From NCBI RefSeq assembly GCF_014635845.1, contig NZ_BMDP01000001.1, positions 930,001-994,000 of the forward strand: DNA of 64,000 bases, read 5' to 3'. Positions within the stretch are counted from its first letter, which is position 1, and each line of letters starts with the position of its first letter. This document shows positions 55,878-64,000 of the stretch, one piece after another. This DNA is from Oxalicibacterium solurbis. GTDB taxonomy: Bacteria > Pseudomonadota > Gammaproteobacteria > Burkholderiales > Burkholderiaceae_D. A program made the position numbers and the translations under genes. The notes under the pieces are model-generated. The model did not search any database. It saw only the letters and a program-made list of their open reading frames with translations, and was not told the DNA's origin.

Positions 55878-56456
55878 TCATTTTGCTCCGCAAAAGCCGG
55901 CCATCGCCCGATCCAGCGCCGCAACGCGGGCACTGTCCAGCTCCAGATTGTGGCCGATCGCATAGTTGCCGACTGCCTGCGCCACTTGCGCATTGCAGTT
56001 AACCGCCATGCGTAACGGCGCAGCAATCGCCAGTTGTCGAATGAACTGCGTTTGCAGCAGGCCCAGGCGCGGACGAATATCGTGCACAAGATCGACCGGT
56101 TGATGCGCCGGCGCCGCACCGGCACGGTGCCAGGCGGCCAACTGTGCGTATTGCACTTCCTTGTTCGCTTCGATCTGCGCACGGAAAAATGCCGCCACCC
56201 AATCGCCGTCGATCTGACTGGCCGCGCCCGCTTCCTTTGCCTTGTCGATCACCACAGCTTCACGCGGCGGATCTTCAACGCGTCCCTTGCTGTCCCATTT
56301 CGCCAGCGCGACCTGCTCGGCAATCGTCAACCGTTCGGCCGAACTGGCAACCAGCGCATCCACGGAATCACCAACGGAAGCCGCATGGGAAAGCGCCGAT
56401 GCGCCGAGCGCCAGCGCAGCAAGAGAGAAACGCAATATCGAATGAAGAGAACGCAT
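55878..56456 (-). CDS. Predicted periplasmic chorismate mutase (AroQ-gamma type)
   Basis: A protein of 192 residues with a cleavable signal peptide (about 1-24, ending SHAAS). The mature chain resembles the secreted chorismate mutases such as the Mycobacterium tuberculosis Rv1885c product: a first helix with SAERLTIAEQVALAKW (arginine and lysine at the expected spacing), DPPREAVVIDKAKE, then WVAAFFRAQIEANKEVQYAQLAAWHR (with glutamine and glutamate). Two cysteines near the C-terminus could form a disulfide. It would convert chorismate to prephenate in the periplasm, for a purpose that is unclear. Convergent with pth and divergent from ychF. The assignment is by recalled motifs, not by alignment. 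Confidence 0.7.
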   Translation of the reverse strand: MRSLHSILRFSLAALALGASALSHAASVGDSVDALVASSAERLTIAEQVALAKWDSKGRVEDPPREAVVIDKAKEAGAASQIDGDWVAAFFRAQIEANKEVQYAQLAAWHRAGAAPAHQPVDLVHDIRPRLGLLQTQFIRQLAIAAPLRMAVNCNAQVAQAVGNYAIGHNLELDSARVAALDRAMAGFCGAK

Positions 56457-56593
56457 GATGAACACCTGTTAAATAAAAACATCGCACGGATGCACGATGC
56501 GCCGGCTTGGACAGAACTGCCGATCGGCAGTTCACTGGGCCGCGCACTGTTATCCAGTCCGTCAACGCCTGCCGGATAGACACAGGGCGGCGC

Positions 56594-56599
56594 TATAAT
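56594..56599 (+). promoter_or_regulatory. Candidate -10 box upstream of ychF
   Basis: A perfect TATAAT lies 131 bases before the ychF ATG in the divergent gap with the chorismate-mutase-like gene. The -35 (GCCGGA at 17-base spacing) is poor. Confidence 0.35.
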
Positions 56600-56729
56600 A
56601 GCGGGCGATACGCGCCGCGCAATTTTCCCATCCTGCGGCGCAGCCTGCTCCAGCCTTCGCCATGCGGCGTACGCACTCGCCACCCGGCGACCTGAAGCAA
56701 CGCGAACCAATTAATTCAGAAGGAATTTG

Positions 56730-57821
56730 ATGAGTCTCAAATGCGGCATCGTCGGCCTGCCTAACGTCGGCAAATCCACCCTCTTCAACGCGCTGACCAA
56801 AGCCGGCATCGCTGCCGAGAACTATCCGTTCTGCACGATCGAACCGAACGTCGGCATGGTGGAAGTGCCCGATCCGCGCCTGCAGGCGCTGGCCGAGATC
56901 GTCAAGCCGGAACGCGTCGTGCCGTCCACCGTCGAATTCGTCGATATCGCCGGCCTGGTCGCCGGTGCATCGAAAGGCGAAGGTCTGGGCAACCAGTTCC
57001 TCGCGCACATCCGCGAAACCGACGCCATCGTCAACGTCGTGCGCTGCTTCGAAGACGACAACGTCGTCCACGTCGCCGGCAAGGTCGATCCGATCGCCGA
57101 CATCGAAGTGATCCAGACCGAACTCGCGCTGGCCGACATGGGCACCGTCGAAAAAGCCATGCATCGCGAAAACAAGAAGGCGCGCTCCGGTGACAAGGAT
57201 TCCGCCAAGCTGGTTGCGCTGCTCGAACGCATCATGCCGCAGCTGGACGAAGCCAAACCCGTTCGCGCAATGGGCCTGGACAAAGAAGAACAGGAACTGA
57301 TCAAGCCGCTGTGCCTGATCACCGCCAAGCCGGCGATGTACGTCGGCAACGTGTCCGATTCCGGCTTTAAGAACAATCCGCTGCTCGACAAGCTGACCGA
57401 ATACGCCGCTGCACAGAACGCGCCGGTGGTCGCCATCTGCGCCGCCATCGAATCCGAGATCGCCGATCTGGACGATGCCGACAAGGCCGACTTCCTCGCC
57501 GACATGGGCATGGAAGAACCGGGCCTGGATCGCCTGATCCGCGCCGGCTTCAAGCTGCTTGGTTTGCAGAGCTACTTCACCGCCGGCGTGAAGGAAGTGC
57601 GTGCGTGGACCATCCACGTCGGCGACACCGCACCGCAAGCGGCTGGCGTGATCCACACCGACTTCGAGCGCGGCTTCATTCGTGCACAGACGATTTCCTT
57701 CGAGGATTTCATCGCCTACAAGGGTGAGAACGGCGCGAAGGAAGCAGGCAAGATGCGCGCCGAGGGCAAGGAGTATGTGGTGAAGGATGGGGATGTGTTG
57801 AATTTCCTGTTCAATGTCTGA
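56730..57821 (+). CDS. ychF: Ribosome-binding ATPase YchF
   Basis: A protein of 363 residues. P-loop [24 protein letters not shown], and C-terminal TGS domain (ending FLFNV) are typical of YchF (OLA1), which prefers ATP over GTP. A strong AGAAGGA lies before ATG 56730. The upstream in-frame TTG is discarded. Followed by a bidirectional terminator. Confidence 0.97.
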   Translation: MSLKCGIVGLPNVGKSTLFNALTKAGIAAENYPFCTIEPNVGMVEVPDPRLQALAEIVKPERVVPSTVEFVDIAGLVAGASKGEGLGNQFLAHIRETDAIVNVVRCFEDDNVVHVAGKVDPIADIEVIQTELALADMGTVEKAMHRENKKARSGDKDSAKLVALLERIMPQLDEAKPVRAMGLDKEEQELIKPLCLITAKPAMYVGNVSDSGFKNNPLLDKLTEYAAAQNAPVVAICAAIESEIADLDDADKADFLADMGMEEPGLDRLIRAGFKLLGLQSYFTAGVKEVRAWTIHVGDTAPQAAGVIHTDFERGFIRAQTISFEDFIAYKGENGAKEAGKMRAEGKEYVVKDGDVLNFLFNV

Positions 57822-57841
57822 CGACATTTTCGGCATGAAAC

Positions 57842-57869
57842 AAAAAGCCCGGTTTTCACCGGGCTTTTT
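57842..57869. terminator. Bidirectional intrinsic terminator
   Basis: AAAAAGCCCGGT (57842-57853), loop TTTC, ACCGGGCTTTTT (57858-57869). Serves ychF from the left and the sensor kinase from the right. Confidence 0.92.
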
Positions 57870-57881
57870 ACTTATGCTATT

Positions 57882-59360
57882 TCAGGACGCGTCCCTATCT
57901 TTTCTTGTCGGCAACTGGAATTCAAACATCGCTCCCTGTTCCGAATCCAGCAATCGCAGCACGCTGCCATGCAATTGCAGAATCCGATAAACGATCCGCA
58001 ATCCCAATCCGCCTTCGCGCCGTGCACCGCTGATATTGAACGGCCGCTCGAACAGGCCGTCACGCAATTCCGCCGGAATACCGGAACCGGTATCGCGCAC
58101 CGTGACATGCACGGCATCGTCACCATCCGGCACGATCGCAACTTCCACCTCGCCACCTTCCGGTGTGTGACGAATCGCGTTGTCGATCAGGTTCGTCAAC
58201 GCGCGTTCGATCAACGCCAGATCGGCATGCACCGGTGGCACGTTCGGCGAAAAAGCTGCATTCAGCGCAATGTGTTTCGTCTCCGCCGTCAGTTCGAATT
58301 TCTGGAACACATCCTGCACCAGATCGGTCAGCGAAAACGTTTCCGGCTCCAGTCGGATGAAGCCCTGCTCCAGCCGTACCAGTTCGAACAGTGAACGTGC
58401 CAATGCGCCGACCTTACTGCTCTGGTCGAGCGCAATACCGAGATAGCGACGGCGCTCTTCTTGCGTCAGCGATACATCCTTCAGTAGCAGCGTTTCCAGA
58501 TAGCCGTGGATCGATGCCAGCGGCGTACGCAGGTCGTGCGACACGTTGGCGATCATCTCGCGGCGCTCCTGATCCTGCCGTCGCAATCTGCGCCATTGTT
58601 CGCTCAGGCGCGCCATCATCTGCGTGAAGGCGGAATCGAGGACGGCGATTTCGTCGTTGTCGTTACGACTTGTCTTCTTTTCTTTCGCTACCGGCGCAAC
58701 AGGTTCGGCGTCGATGTCGAAACGACGCACTTCTTCGGTCAAGGTCCGTAGCGGCCGCGTAATCCATGTGAAGGCGATGAGGCCGGCGATCAGGCACAAC
58801 AACGCGACCAGTGCAATTGACCACAACGTCGTCATCAATGCCGCGTCGGTGATGCCGCGTGCGGCGAAACGATCGTGTGCTTCGCTGAGCAGCACGACAT
58901 AGATATAGCCCTTGTCGTGCCCGTTCACAATCAACGGCGCGACGCTGAAGACTTTACGTCCGTCGGCGCTGCGCGGATCGTCGCCGAGAATAGGCAACAT
59001 GTCGCCGCGCAGCAGCCGGTGTATCGGCGCCAGATCGACGCTATCGCGCTTCAGCAGTTCGGGGCCGAGCGCATGTTCGAGGATGCGGCCTTCGGTATCG
59101 AGCAGATAGACTTCGACGCTGGGGTTGACCATCATCAGCTGGCCGAACAGCCGCTGCACAGCACCGGGCATCGGACCCTGCTCGTCCATCAGCTGCGTGC
59201 GGCTGGCAATGTGTTCGGCCAGGCCGCGCGACACGCCCTGCACGACTTCCTGCTCATGCATGTCGTTGGAGCGCAACTGCAGCCAGGCGGACGTGCCGCT
59301 GCAGATCAACAGCAGCAACGCGAAGACAATGGAGAGCCGCTGCGTCAGCGTGAGTTTCAT
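57882..59360 (-). CDS. Two-component sensor histidine kinase
   Basis: A protein of 492 residues: an N-terminal membrane helix (about 7-27), a periplasmic sensor loop (about 28-175), a second helix (about 178-200, WSIALVALLCLIAGLIAFTW), HAMP, HisKA with NVSHDLRTPLASI, and HATPase with GSGIPAE and GGLGLRI. Its start overlaps the response regulator stop by four bases, so the pair is an operon. Divergent from msrB-msrA, which suggests they control periplasmic methionine sulfoxide repair (inference). Confidence 0.92.
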   Translation of the reverse strand: MKLTLTQRLSIVFALLLLICSGTSAWLQLRSNDMHEQEVVQGVSRGLAEHIASRTQLMDEQGPMPGAVQRLFGQLMMVNPSVEVYLLDTEGRILEHALGPELLKRDSVDLAPIHRLLRGDMLPILGDDPRSADGRKVFSVAPLIVNGHDKGYIYVVLLSEAHDRFAARGITDAALMTTLWSIALVALLCLIAGLIAFTWITRPLRTLTEEVRRFDIDAEPVAPVAKEKKTSRNDNDEIAVLDSAFTQMMARLSEQWRRLRRQDQERREMIANVSHDLRTPLASIHGYLETLLLKDVSLTQEERRRYLGIALDQSSKVGALARSLFELVRLEQGFIRLEPETFSLTDLVQDVFQKFELTAETKHIALNAAFSPNVPPVHADLALIERALTNLIDNAIRHTPEGGEVEVAIVPDGDDAVHVTVRDTGSGIPAELRDGLFERPFNISGARREGGLGLRIVYRILQLHGSVLRLLDSEQGAMFEFQLPTRKDRDAS

Positions 59361-60070
59361 GCGACATCTCCGGCGACGAACTTGTAGCCCTTGCCCCAGA
59401 CGGTGAGAATGCGTTTCGGCTGCGCGGGATCGGTTTCGATCTTGGCGCGCAGGCGGTTGATGTGCGTGTTGACCGTGTGCTCGTAGCCTTCGTGGTTGTA
59501 GCCCCAGACGGTATCGAGCAATTCCATGCGCGAGAAAACCTTGCCGGGCTGGCGTGCGAAGAAGTACAGCAGATCGAATTCGCGCGGCGTGAGGTCCAGC
59601 AACTGGCCGTCCAGCGTGGCGCTGCGCGCCAGCGGATCGATGAAGATGCCGTCGATGGAGAGGCTGCCTGCATCCATCCGCACATTGCGCTCCAATGCTT
59701 CAGTGCGGCGCAGCAGCGCCTTCACGCGCGCGACCAGTTCCAGCACGGAGAACGGCTTGGCGAGATAGTCGTCCGCGCCCAGTTCCAGACCGAGGATGCG
59801 ATGCACTTCGCTGGAGCGCGCGCTGATGATGATGATCGGCGTGTAGCGCACCATCGCGCGGGCACGGCGGCAAATTTCCAGGCCGTCGACGTTGGGCAAC
59901 ATTACGTCCAGCACCAGCGCATCCCAGCCGCCCTGTTCCAGCAGGCGCAAGCCTTCGGCACCATCGGCGCTGTGGACGACGTCGTAGCGTTCGTCGCGCA
60001 GATGCAGAGCGAGCAGATCGGCAATGTGCGGATCATCCTCGACGAGGAGTATGCGTTTGGGTTGTTCCAT
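59357..60070 (-). CDS. OmpR/PhoB-type response regulator
   Basis: A protein of 237 residues from ATG 60070. Receiver domain with phospho-acceptor in LVLDVMLPNVDG about D54 and lysine in LAKPFS, and a C-terminal winged-helix DNA-binding domain with LTPREFDLLYFFARQPGKVFSR. The 150-bp gap to msrB should hold both promoters. An upstream in-frame start was rejected because residues before MEQPKRILLVEDD do not look like a receiver. Confidence 0.93.
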   Translation of the reverse strand: MEQPKRILLVEDDPHIADLLALHLRDERYDVVHSADGAEGLRLLEQGGWDALVLDVMLPNVDGLEICRRARAMVRYTPIIIISARSSEVHRILGLELGADDYLAKPFSVLELVARVKALLRRTEALERNVRMDAGSLSIDGIFIDPLARSATLDGQLLDLTPREFDLLYFFARQPGKVFSRMELLDTVWGYNHEGYEHTVNTHINRLRAKIETDPAQPKRILTVWGKGYKFVAGDVA

Positions 60071-60220
60071 AGAACGGAGGATCGTGGTCTTGCCGCCAAG
60101 TATGCCGGCTTTTTCGCCGGGGATTATCACGAAATTTTTAACATTGCGTGAGGATTCCGCGACCGGTGCAGGGCTAAGCTGCCGTCATCGAATACCCAAA
60201 CCTGCCGCCTTCGGAGACGC

Positions 60221-60742
60221 ATGATGAGACTCAGAAGACTATTCCTGCTTGCCGGTGGCAGCCTCGCCGCCGCTGTGACAGGTGCGCTGATTTCGCCGCG
60301 CCTTGTGCCACGTTCTGCTCATGCAGCACCAACTTCCAGAGAGGAAGCCTTCACTGTCACGCATTCCGATGAAGAATGGCGCCGGCTTCTCACGCCAGAG
60401 CAATACCGGGTGCTGCGCCATGAGGGTACAGAACGGCCATACACCAGTCCGCTGAACAACGAGCATCGTCATGGAACTTTCCATTGTGCCGGCTGCGATC
60501 AGGCGCTGTTCTCGTCGCAGACGAAATACGACAGCCGCACCGGCTGGCCGAGCTTCTGGCAGCCGCTGGAAGGCGCAATCGGTACCCGTCGCGACACATC
60601 GTTCGCAATGAGTCGCACCGAAGTGCATTGCAGCCGTTGCGGCGGCCATCTAGGCCATGCATTCGACGATGGTCCGCTGCCAACACGCTTGCGCTATTGC
60701 ATGAATGGCGTGGCGATGACGTTCCGGCCGGCGTCCGCCTAG
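60221..60742 (+). CDS. msrB: Peptide-methionine (R)-S-oxide reductase, exported
   Basis: A protein of 173 residues (a second ATG at 60224 is possible). An arginine-rich signal segment MRLRRLFLLAGGSLAAAVTG suggests export to the periplasm. The mature MsrB has a zinc site (CAGC, CSRC) and the catalytic cysteine in RYCMNGVAM. No extra cysteine occupies the usual resolving position (in the RR-DTSFAMSRTEVH segment), so it looks like a one-cysteine MsrB. GGAG seven bases before the ATG. Followed 71 bases later by msrA. Confidence 0.9.
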   Translation: MMRLRRLFLLAGGSLAAAVTGALISPRLVPRSAHAAPTSREEAFTVTHSDEEWRRLLTPEQYRVLRHEGTERPYTSPLNNEHRHGTFHCAGCDQALFSSQTKYDSRTGWPSFWQPLEGAIGTRRDTSFAMSRTEVHCSRCGGHLGHAFDDGPLPTRLRYCMNGVAMTFRPASA

Positions 60743-60813
60743 CGCATGCACATTTGTCGTTCATTACCACGACACAGATGCAAGACCGCAATACAATGAT
60801 TCAGGAGAATTCC

Positions 60814-61554
60814 ATGCATAACTCGCCTTCCCCATCTTCCACCGCCTTGCACCGTTCGCCGCTATGGCTGATGCTCATCGGCGCCGCCATTCTCGTTGGC
60901 GGTTTCGCCTGGCAGTACGCCTATTCGTCCGGCGGTGCAGAGCCTGGCGTCGCAATTTCGCCACCAACACACGATGAAACAGTATCGGCAAAAAGCGAGA
61001 CGGCCGTCTTTGCCGGCGGCTGCTTCTGGGGTGTGCAAGGCGTGTTCCAGCACGTGCAAGGCGTGCAACGCGTTGTGTCCGGCTATGCGGGTGGCGCGGC
61101 GGACACGGCACGCTACGAGACGGTGGGAACCGGGCGCACCGGGCACGCGGAATCGGTGCAGATCACCTTCGATCCGGCCAAGGTAAGTTATGGCACATTG
61201 CTGCAGATTTTCTTCTCGGTTGCGCACAATCCGACCGAGCGCAATCGCCAGGGGCCGGATGTCGGTACACAGTATCGTTCGGCGATCTTTCCGATGAACG
61301 CGTCGCAGCAGCGCATCGCACAGGATTACATCGCGCAGCTCGATTCAGCCAAATCGTTCCGCGAGCCGATTGCTACGCGCATCGAGAGCTACACCGGCTT
61401 CTATCCGGCCGAGAATTATCATCAGGATTTCCTGACGCTGCATCCGTCCAATCCCTACATCGTCATCAACGATCTGCCGAAGGTGGAAGAACTCAAACGC
61501 CTGTTTCCGCAACGCTATCGCATCGAACCGGTGCTGGTGAAACCGGCAGCGTGA
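60814..61554 (+). CDS. msrA: Peptide-methionine (S)-S-oxide reductase, membrane-anchored
   Basis: A protein of 246 residues from ATG 60814, with AGGAG seven bases upstream (earlier ATGs at 60778 and 60796 are possible). An N-terminal membrane anchor (about 16-35, LWLMLIGAAILVGGFAWQY) is followed by a linker and the MsrA domain with catalytic cysteine in GGCFWGVQG and GYAGG, GHAESV and YHQDF motifs. There is no other cysteine after the catalytic one, so the resolving cysteine is missing. It should repair oxidised methionine in periplasmic proteins, together with MsrB. Confidence 0.92.
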   Translation: MHNSPSPSSTALHRSPLWLMLIGAAILVGGFAWQYAYSSGGAEPGVAISPPTHDETVSAKSETAVFAGGCFWGVQGVFQHVQGVQRVVSGYAGGAADTARYETVGTGRTGHAESVQITFDPAKVSYGTLLQIFFSVAHNPTERNRQGPDVGTQYRSAIFPMNASQQRIAQDYIAQLDSAKSFREPIATRIESYTGFYPAENYHQDFLTLHPSNPYIVINDLPKVEELKRLFPQRYRIEPVLVKPAA

Positions 61555-61571
61555 TGCGGTATCGATCATGC

Positions 61572-61602
61572 AAAACGCCCGATGCGGACATCGGGCGTTT
61601 TT
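61572..61602. terminator. Bidirectional intrinsic terminator
   Basis: AAAACGCCCGATG (61572-61584), loop CGGA, CATCGGGCGTTTT (61589-61601). Wider outer arms CATGCAAA/TTTGCATG surround it. It ends msrA and the convergent gene at 61634. Confidence 0.9.
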
Positions 61603-61633
61603 GTGTTTGCATGCTCAAGTTTGCATCATTGCA

Positions 61634-62482
61634 TCAGCCCCAGTCGTCGTACGAATCGTTGCCGCTATCCGCAATTCCGTTCGAATTATCACCCCACGAC
61701 GTATCGTCATTCAGGCCGAAGTCCTTGCCGCCCATATCGTAATTGCTGTAGCTACGCTCGCGCTGTTGCATGTCGTCCCATACCGGCGATGGCACCGGCG
61801 CGACCATCGACTGGCTGTTGCTGCCGTCCAGCACGCGATGCATCAACGCCTCTCCTGCCACCACACCCGCGCCGACTGCCGCACCGGTAGCAAGGCTGCC
61901 GAACAGGCCGGAGCCCAGCCCGCCTGAAACGTTCGGTGCACTGCCATAGCCGGCGCTTTGCGGAACCGGGCCGCTGCCGTAATTGGCATAGCTATAGCCA
62001 TAGGAAGGCGCCGTTTCAGTATTGCGCGCACGCTGACGTATCCAGTAGGCGAACATCGCCACGGCGGCCAGTGCCGCGACTATCCATCCCCAAGATGCAC
62101 CGTGCGACGCTCTTGCCAGCGAAGTACCGGCAGCATGCACGCTATCCGCTCTCAGCAGCCCTTCCAGTTCCTGCACGGCCGATACCTTGGCGAACGGCAG
62201 GCCGGGCGCCAGGCGTTCCGCTTTCGTCAGTTCGCTGCGCGCACCTGCCAGATCGCCCTGCCTCGCCAGCAGTTCGGCTTCGACGAAATGCGCCTTGCCG
62301 CTGTCCGGATGATCGCGCAGCACGTCGCGCATCATCTGCTGCGCCTGCCCCAGATGGCCGCCATCCGCAGCGGCATACACTTGTTCGATCGTGGCATCGG
62401 CAGCGAAGGCTGTATTGCCGAACAACAGGCCGGCACTGAGTGTCATGCCGGTAAAAAGATGACTGAAAAGATGACGAGACAT
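61634..62482 (-). CDS. TPR-containing membrane protein with acidic tail
   Basis: A protein of 282 residues from ATG 62482. Signal peptide (about 1-27, ending AFA), a TPR-like helical region about 30-110 (AHFVEAELLARQGDLAGARSEL), a membrane helix about 130-150 (WGWIVAALAAVAMFAYWI), then a Gly/Ser/Tyr-rich and finally Asp/Asn-rich low-complexity region. It contains a glycine-rich hydrophobic stretch about 195-220 (LFGSLATGAAVGAGVVAGEA), typical of small outer-envelope proteins. Family unknown. Convergent with msrA. Confidence 0.8.
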   Translation of the reverse strand: MSRHLFSHLFTGMTLSAGLLFGNTAFAADATIEQVYAAADGGHLGQAQQMMRDVLRDHPDSGKAHFVEAELLARQGDLAGARSELTKAERLAPGLPFAKVSAVQELEGLLRADSVHAAGTSLARASHGASWGWIVAALAAVAMFAYWIRQRARNTETAPSYGYSYANYGSGPVPQSAGYGSAPNVSGGLGSGLFGSLATGAAVGAGVVAGEALMHRVLDGSNSQSMVAPVPSPVWDDMQQRERSYSNYDMGGKDFGLNDDTSWGDNSNGIADSGNDSYDDWG

Positions 62483-62681
62483 GAAAACCTCCATCGCAAT
62501 AGCCTGTTGCCAGATTAGCCCTTGCGCCGGTCGAATCAAGAAGGGAAACAGAGCGTTACCGCCTGTAAATGGAATGTAAAAATGACCGCGCAGACATAGA
62601 CATGCTGTTGTGCCACCGCCGATGCGTTTCCCGCGAATGCGTTATATTTGCCGCTCGACTTTTCTTCGCAAGAACGTTTCC

Positions 62682-63677
62682 ATGACGACCGAAACCATCC
62701 GCATCACCAACATCCCCGTTCCCGTTTCCCGCGTCGGCCTCGGCACCTGGGCCATCGGCGGCTGGATGTGGGGCGGCACCGACGACGAAGCTTCCGTTGC
62801 CACGATACGCGGCGCGATCGAGCAGGGCATCAACCTGATCGATACGGCGCCGGTCTACGGCTTCGGCCATTCGGAAGAAGTGATCGGCCGCGCACTGGAA
62901 GGCATGCGCGACAAGGCCGTCATCGCCACCAAGGTCGCACTGGAATGGAACGACGGCCGTGTGCGCCGCAATGCGACGCCGGAACGCATCCGCCAGGAAA
63001 TCGAGGATTCGTTGCGCCGCCTGCGTACCGATCGCATCGACCTGTATCAGGTGCACTGGCCGGACACGCTGGTGCCGTTCGAGGAAACCGCCGCCGAACT
63101 GCTGAAGCTGCAGCAGGAGGGCAAGATTCTCGCAATCGGTGTCAGCAATTACATGCCGGCACAGATGGATGCATTCGCATCCGTCGCACCGCTGGCGACC
63201 GTGCAACCGCCGTACAACCTGTTCGAGCGTGCAATCGAAGCCGACGTACTGCCGTATGCGCGCGACAAGGGAATGATCGTGCTGGCATATGGCGCGCTGT
63301 GCCGTGGCCTGCTGTCCGGCCGCATGCGCGCGGATACGACTTTCGACGGCGACGACCTGCGCAAATCCGATCCCAAGTTCAAGCAGCCGCGCTTTGCGCA
63401 ATACCTGTCGGCAGTCGATGCGCTGGAAAAATTCGCACGCGAACGCCACGGCAAATCGGTGCTGGCGCTGGCGATCCGCTGGGTGCTGGATCAGGGGCCG
63501 ACGATTGCACTGTGGGGCGCGCGCCGTCCAGATCAGCTGAACGGCATTGCGGACGTGTTCGGCTGGAAGCTGAGTGCACAAGATCTGGCCGATATCGATG
63601 CCCTGTTGGCCGAACACGTTACCGATCCGGTTGGCCCCGAATTCATGGCACCGCCGCTGCGCAAGAAAGTCGCCTGA
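62682..63677 (+). CDS. Aldo/keto reductase
   Basis: A protein of 331 residues. The catalytic residues are seen: aspartate and tyrosine in DTAPVYGFGHSEE, lysine in IATKVAL, and histidine in YQVHWPD. NADPH-binding region near the C-terminus (WGARRPDQL). It reduces carbonyls using NADPH. Substrate unknown. A TATATT element lies 34-39 bases before the ATG. An upstream in-frame start was rejected. Confidence 0.92.
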   Translation: MTTETIRITNIPVPVSRVGLGTWAIGGWMWGGTDDEASVATIRGAIEQGINLIDTAPVYGFGHSEEVIGRALEGMRDKAVIATKVALEWNDGRVRRNATPERIRQEIEDSLRRLRTDRIDLYQVHWPDTLVPFEETAAELLKLQQEGKILAIGVSNYMPAQMDAFASVAPLATVQPPYNLFERAIEADVLPYARDKGMIVLAYGALCRGLLSGRMRADTTFDGDDLRKSDPKFKQPRFAQYLSAVDALEKFARERHGKSVLALAIRWVLDQGPTIALWGARRPDQLNGIADVFGWKLSAQDLADIDALLAEHVTDPVGPEFMAPPLRKKVA

Positions 63678-63780
63678 CTGACCACCCTTTTGCCATCACG
63701 ATCTTCGTCACAGTTTTCACCACGATCGCCATCATGATTTTTGCCACACCTACGGGTGCGGCCACCCTACCCAAACTGCC

Positions 63781-64000
63781 ATGCCCATCCTCGCCGAACT
63801 GAACCTGTATCCGATCAAATCCTGCGCCGGCATCACGTTGCGCGAAGCGACGTTGACGCCCACCGGCCTGATGCACGAGCGCATCTACGATCGCGAATGG
63901 ATGGTGGTCGATACGGACGGCGAAATGCTGACGCAGCGCGATTTTCCGAAAATGGCATTGATCGTGCCGCGCATACGCGGCGACATGCTGGAAGTGAAAG
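63781..64000 (+). CDS. MOSC N-terminal domain protein, partial (3' end outside window)
   Basis: The reading frame from ATG 63781 runs open to the end of the window, giving the first 73 residues. Residues LNLYPIKSCAGITLREA and REWMVVDTDGEMLTQRD are typical of the MOSC N-terminal beta-barrel domain found in YcbX-type molybdenum-cofactor enzymes that reduce N-hydroxylated compounds. The MOSC domain proper would lie beyond the edge. Confidence 0.85.
   Translation, partial: MPILAELNLYPIKSCAGITLREATLTPTGLMHERIYDREWMVVDTDGEMLTQRDFPKMALIVPRIRGDMLEVK

Noticed and set aside
1-64000. CRISPR arrays, insertion sequences, prophage or rRNA operons
   Set aside because: No regularly spaced repeats, transposase, integrase, phage structural genes or rRNA-like sequence were seen.

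Overview
The window reads as a gene-dense chromosomal segment of a Betaproteobacterium of the order Burkholderiales. It most resembles the Oxalobacteraceae (Herminiimonas / Janthinobacterium / Oxalicibacterium-like); this is inferred from gene content and order, since no search was run. GC is high (about 60% by eye). Markers are the lolB-ispE-tRNA-Gln-prs-rplY-pth-ychF block, the ptsN-hprK-rapZ block, the 1337-aa FAD/Fe-S oxidoreductase, a non-discriminating-type AspRS and a formyl-CoA transferase. I see no rRNA, CRISPR array, insertion sequence, prophage or origin. Both edges cut a gene: a multi-heme cytochrome c at the left and a MOSC-domain protein at the right.

Left part (1-7.8 kb) is the most accessory-like. 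It holds the cytochrome c, a TM2 protein, the lrgA-lrgB (cidAB-type) membrane pair, and an oxalate-related locus in which a formyl-CoA:oxalate CoA-transferase gene (frc) lies between two paralogous GlxA-type AraC regulators. Copies of an AAAAACGGAC motif occur in the 326-bp gap before frc. A visibly lower-GC lipoprotein gene follows, bracketed by two hairpins with the same GCCGCATGC stem.

From 7.8 to 31.8 kb nearly everything is on the minus strand: a fatty-acid beta-oxidation operon (acyl-CoA dehydrogenase, FadN-type bifunctional enzyme, thiolase), hslR, an MFS exporter, a clsB / endonuclease / nudB / aspS / DUF502 / FmdB-type zinc-ribbon series, a sodium:solute symporter, the ubiquinone genes ubiB, ubiJ and ubiE with a Tim44-like gene inserted, DUF971 and HIT genes, and the very large FAD/Fe-S oxidoreductase. 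A YqaA/DedA-type membrane gene is divergent from ilvA.

From 34.4 to 40.8 kb a compact plus-strand signalling cluster encodes a CHASE3-GAF-histidine kinase with three receivers, a CheR methyltransferase, a receiver-less CheB methylesterase and a second receiver-kinase, followed by a thioredoxin-like protein. No chemoreceptor, CheA or CheW is present, so this looks like a kinase module that has recruited the chemotaxis adaptation enzymes. Then come queF, ptsN, hprK, rapZ and a Lon-N-domain gene.

From 45.3 to 57.8 kb are the 8-oxoguanine repair glycosylases mutY and mutM flanking a dynamin-like GTPase, a TPR protein, lolB, ispE, tRNA-Gln(TTG), prs, rplY, pth, a predicted periplasmic chorismate mutase and ychF. 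The final stretch has a two-component system divergent from periplasmic msrB and membrane-anchored msrA (both apparently lacking a resolving cysteine), a TPR membrane protein, an aldo/keto reductase and the start of the MOSC gene.
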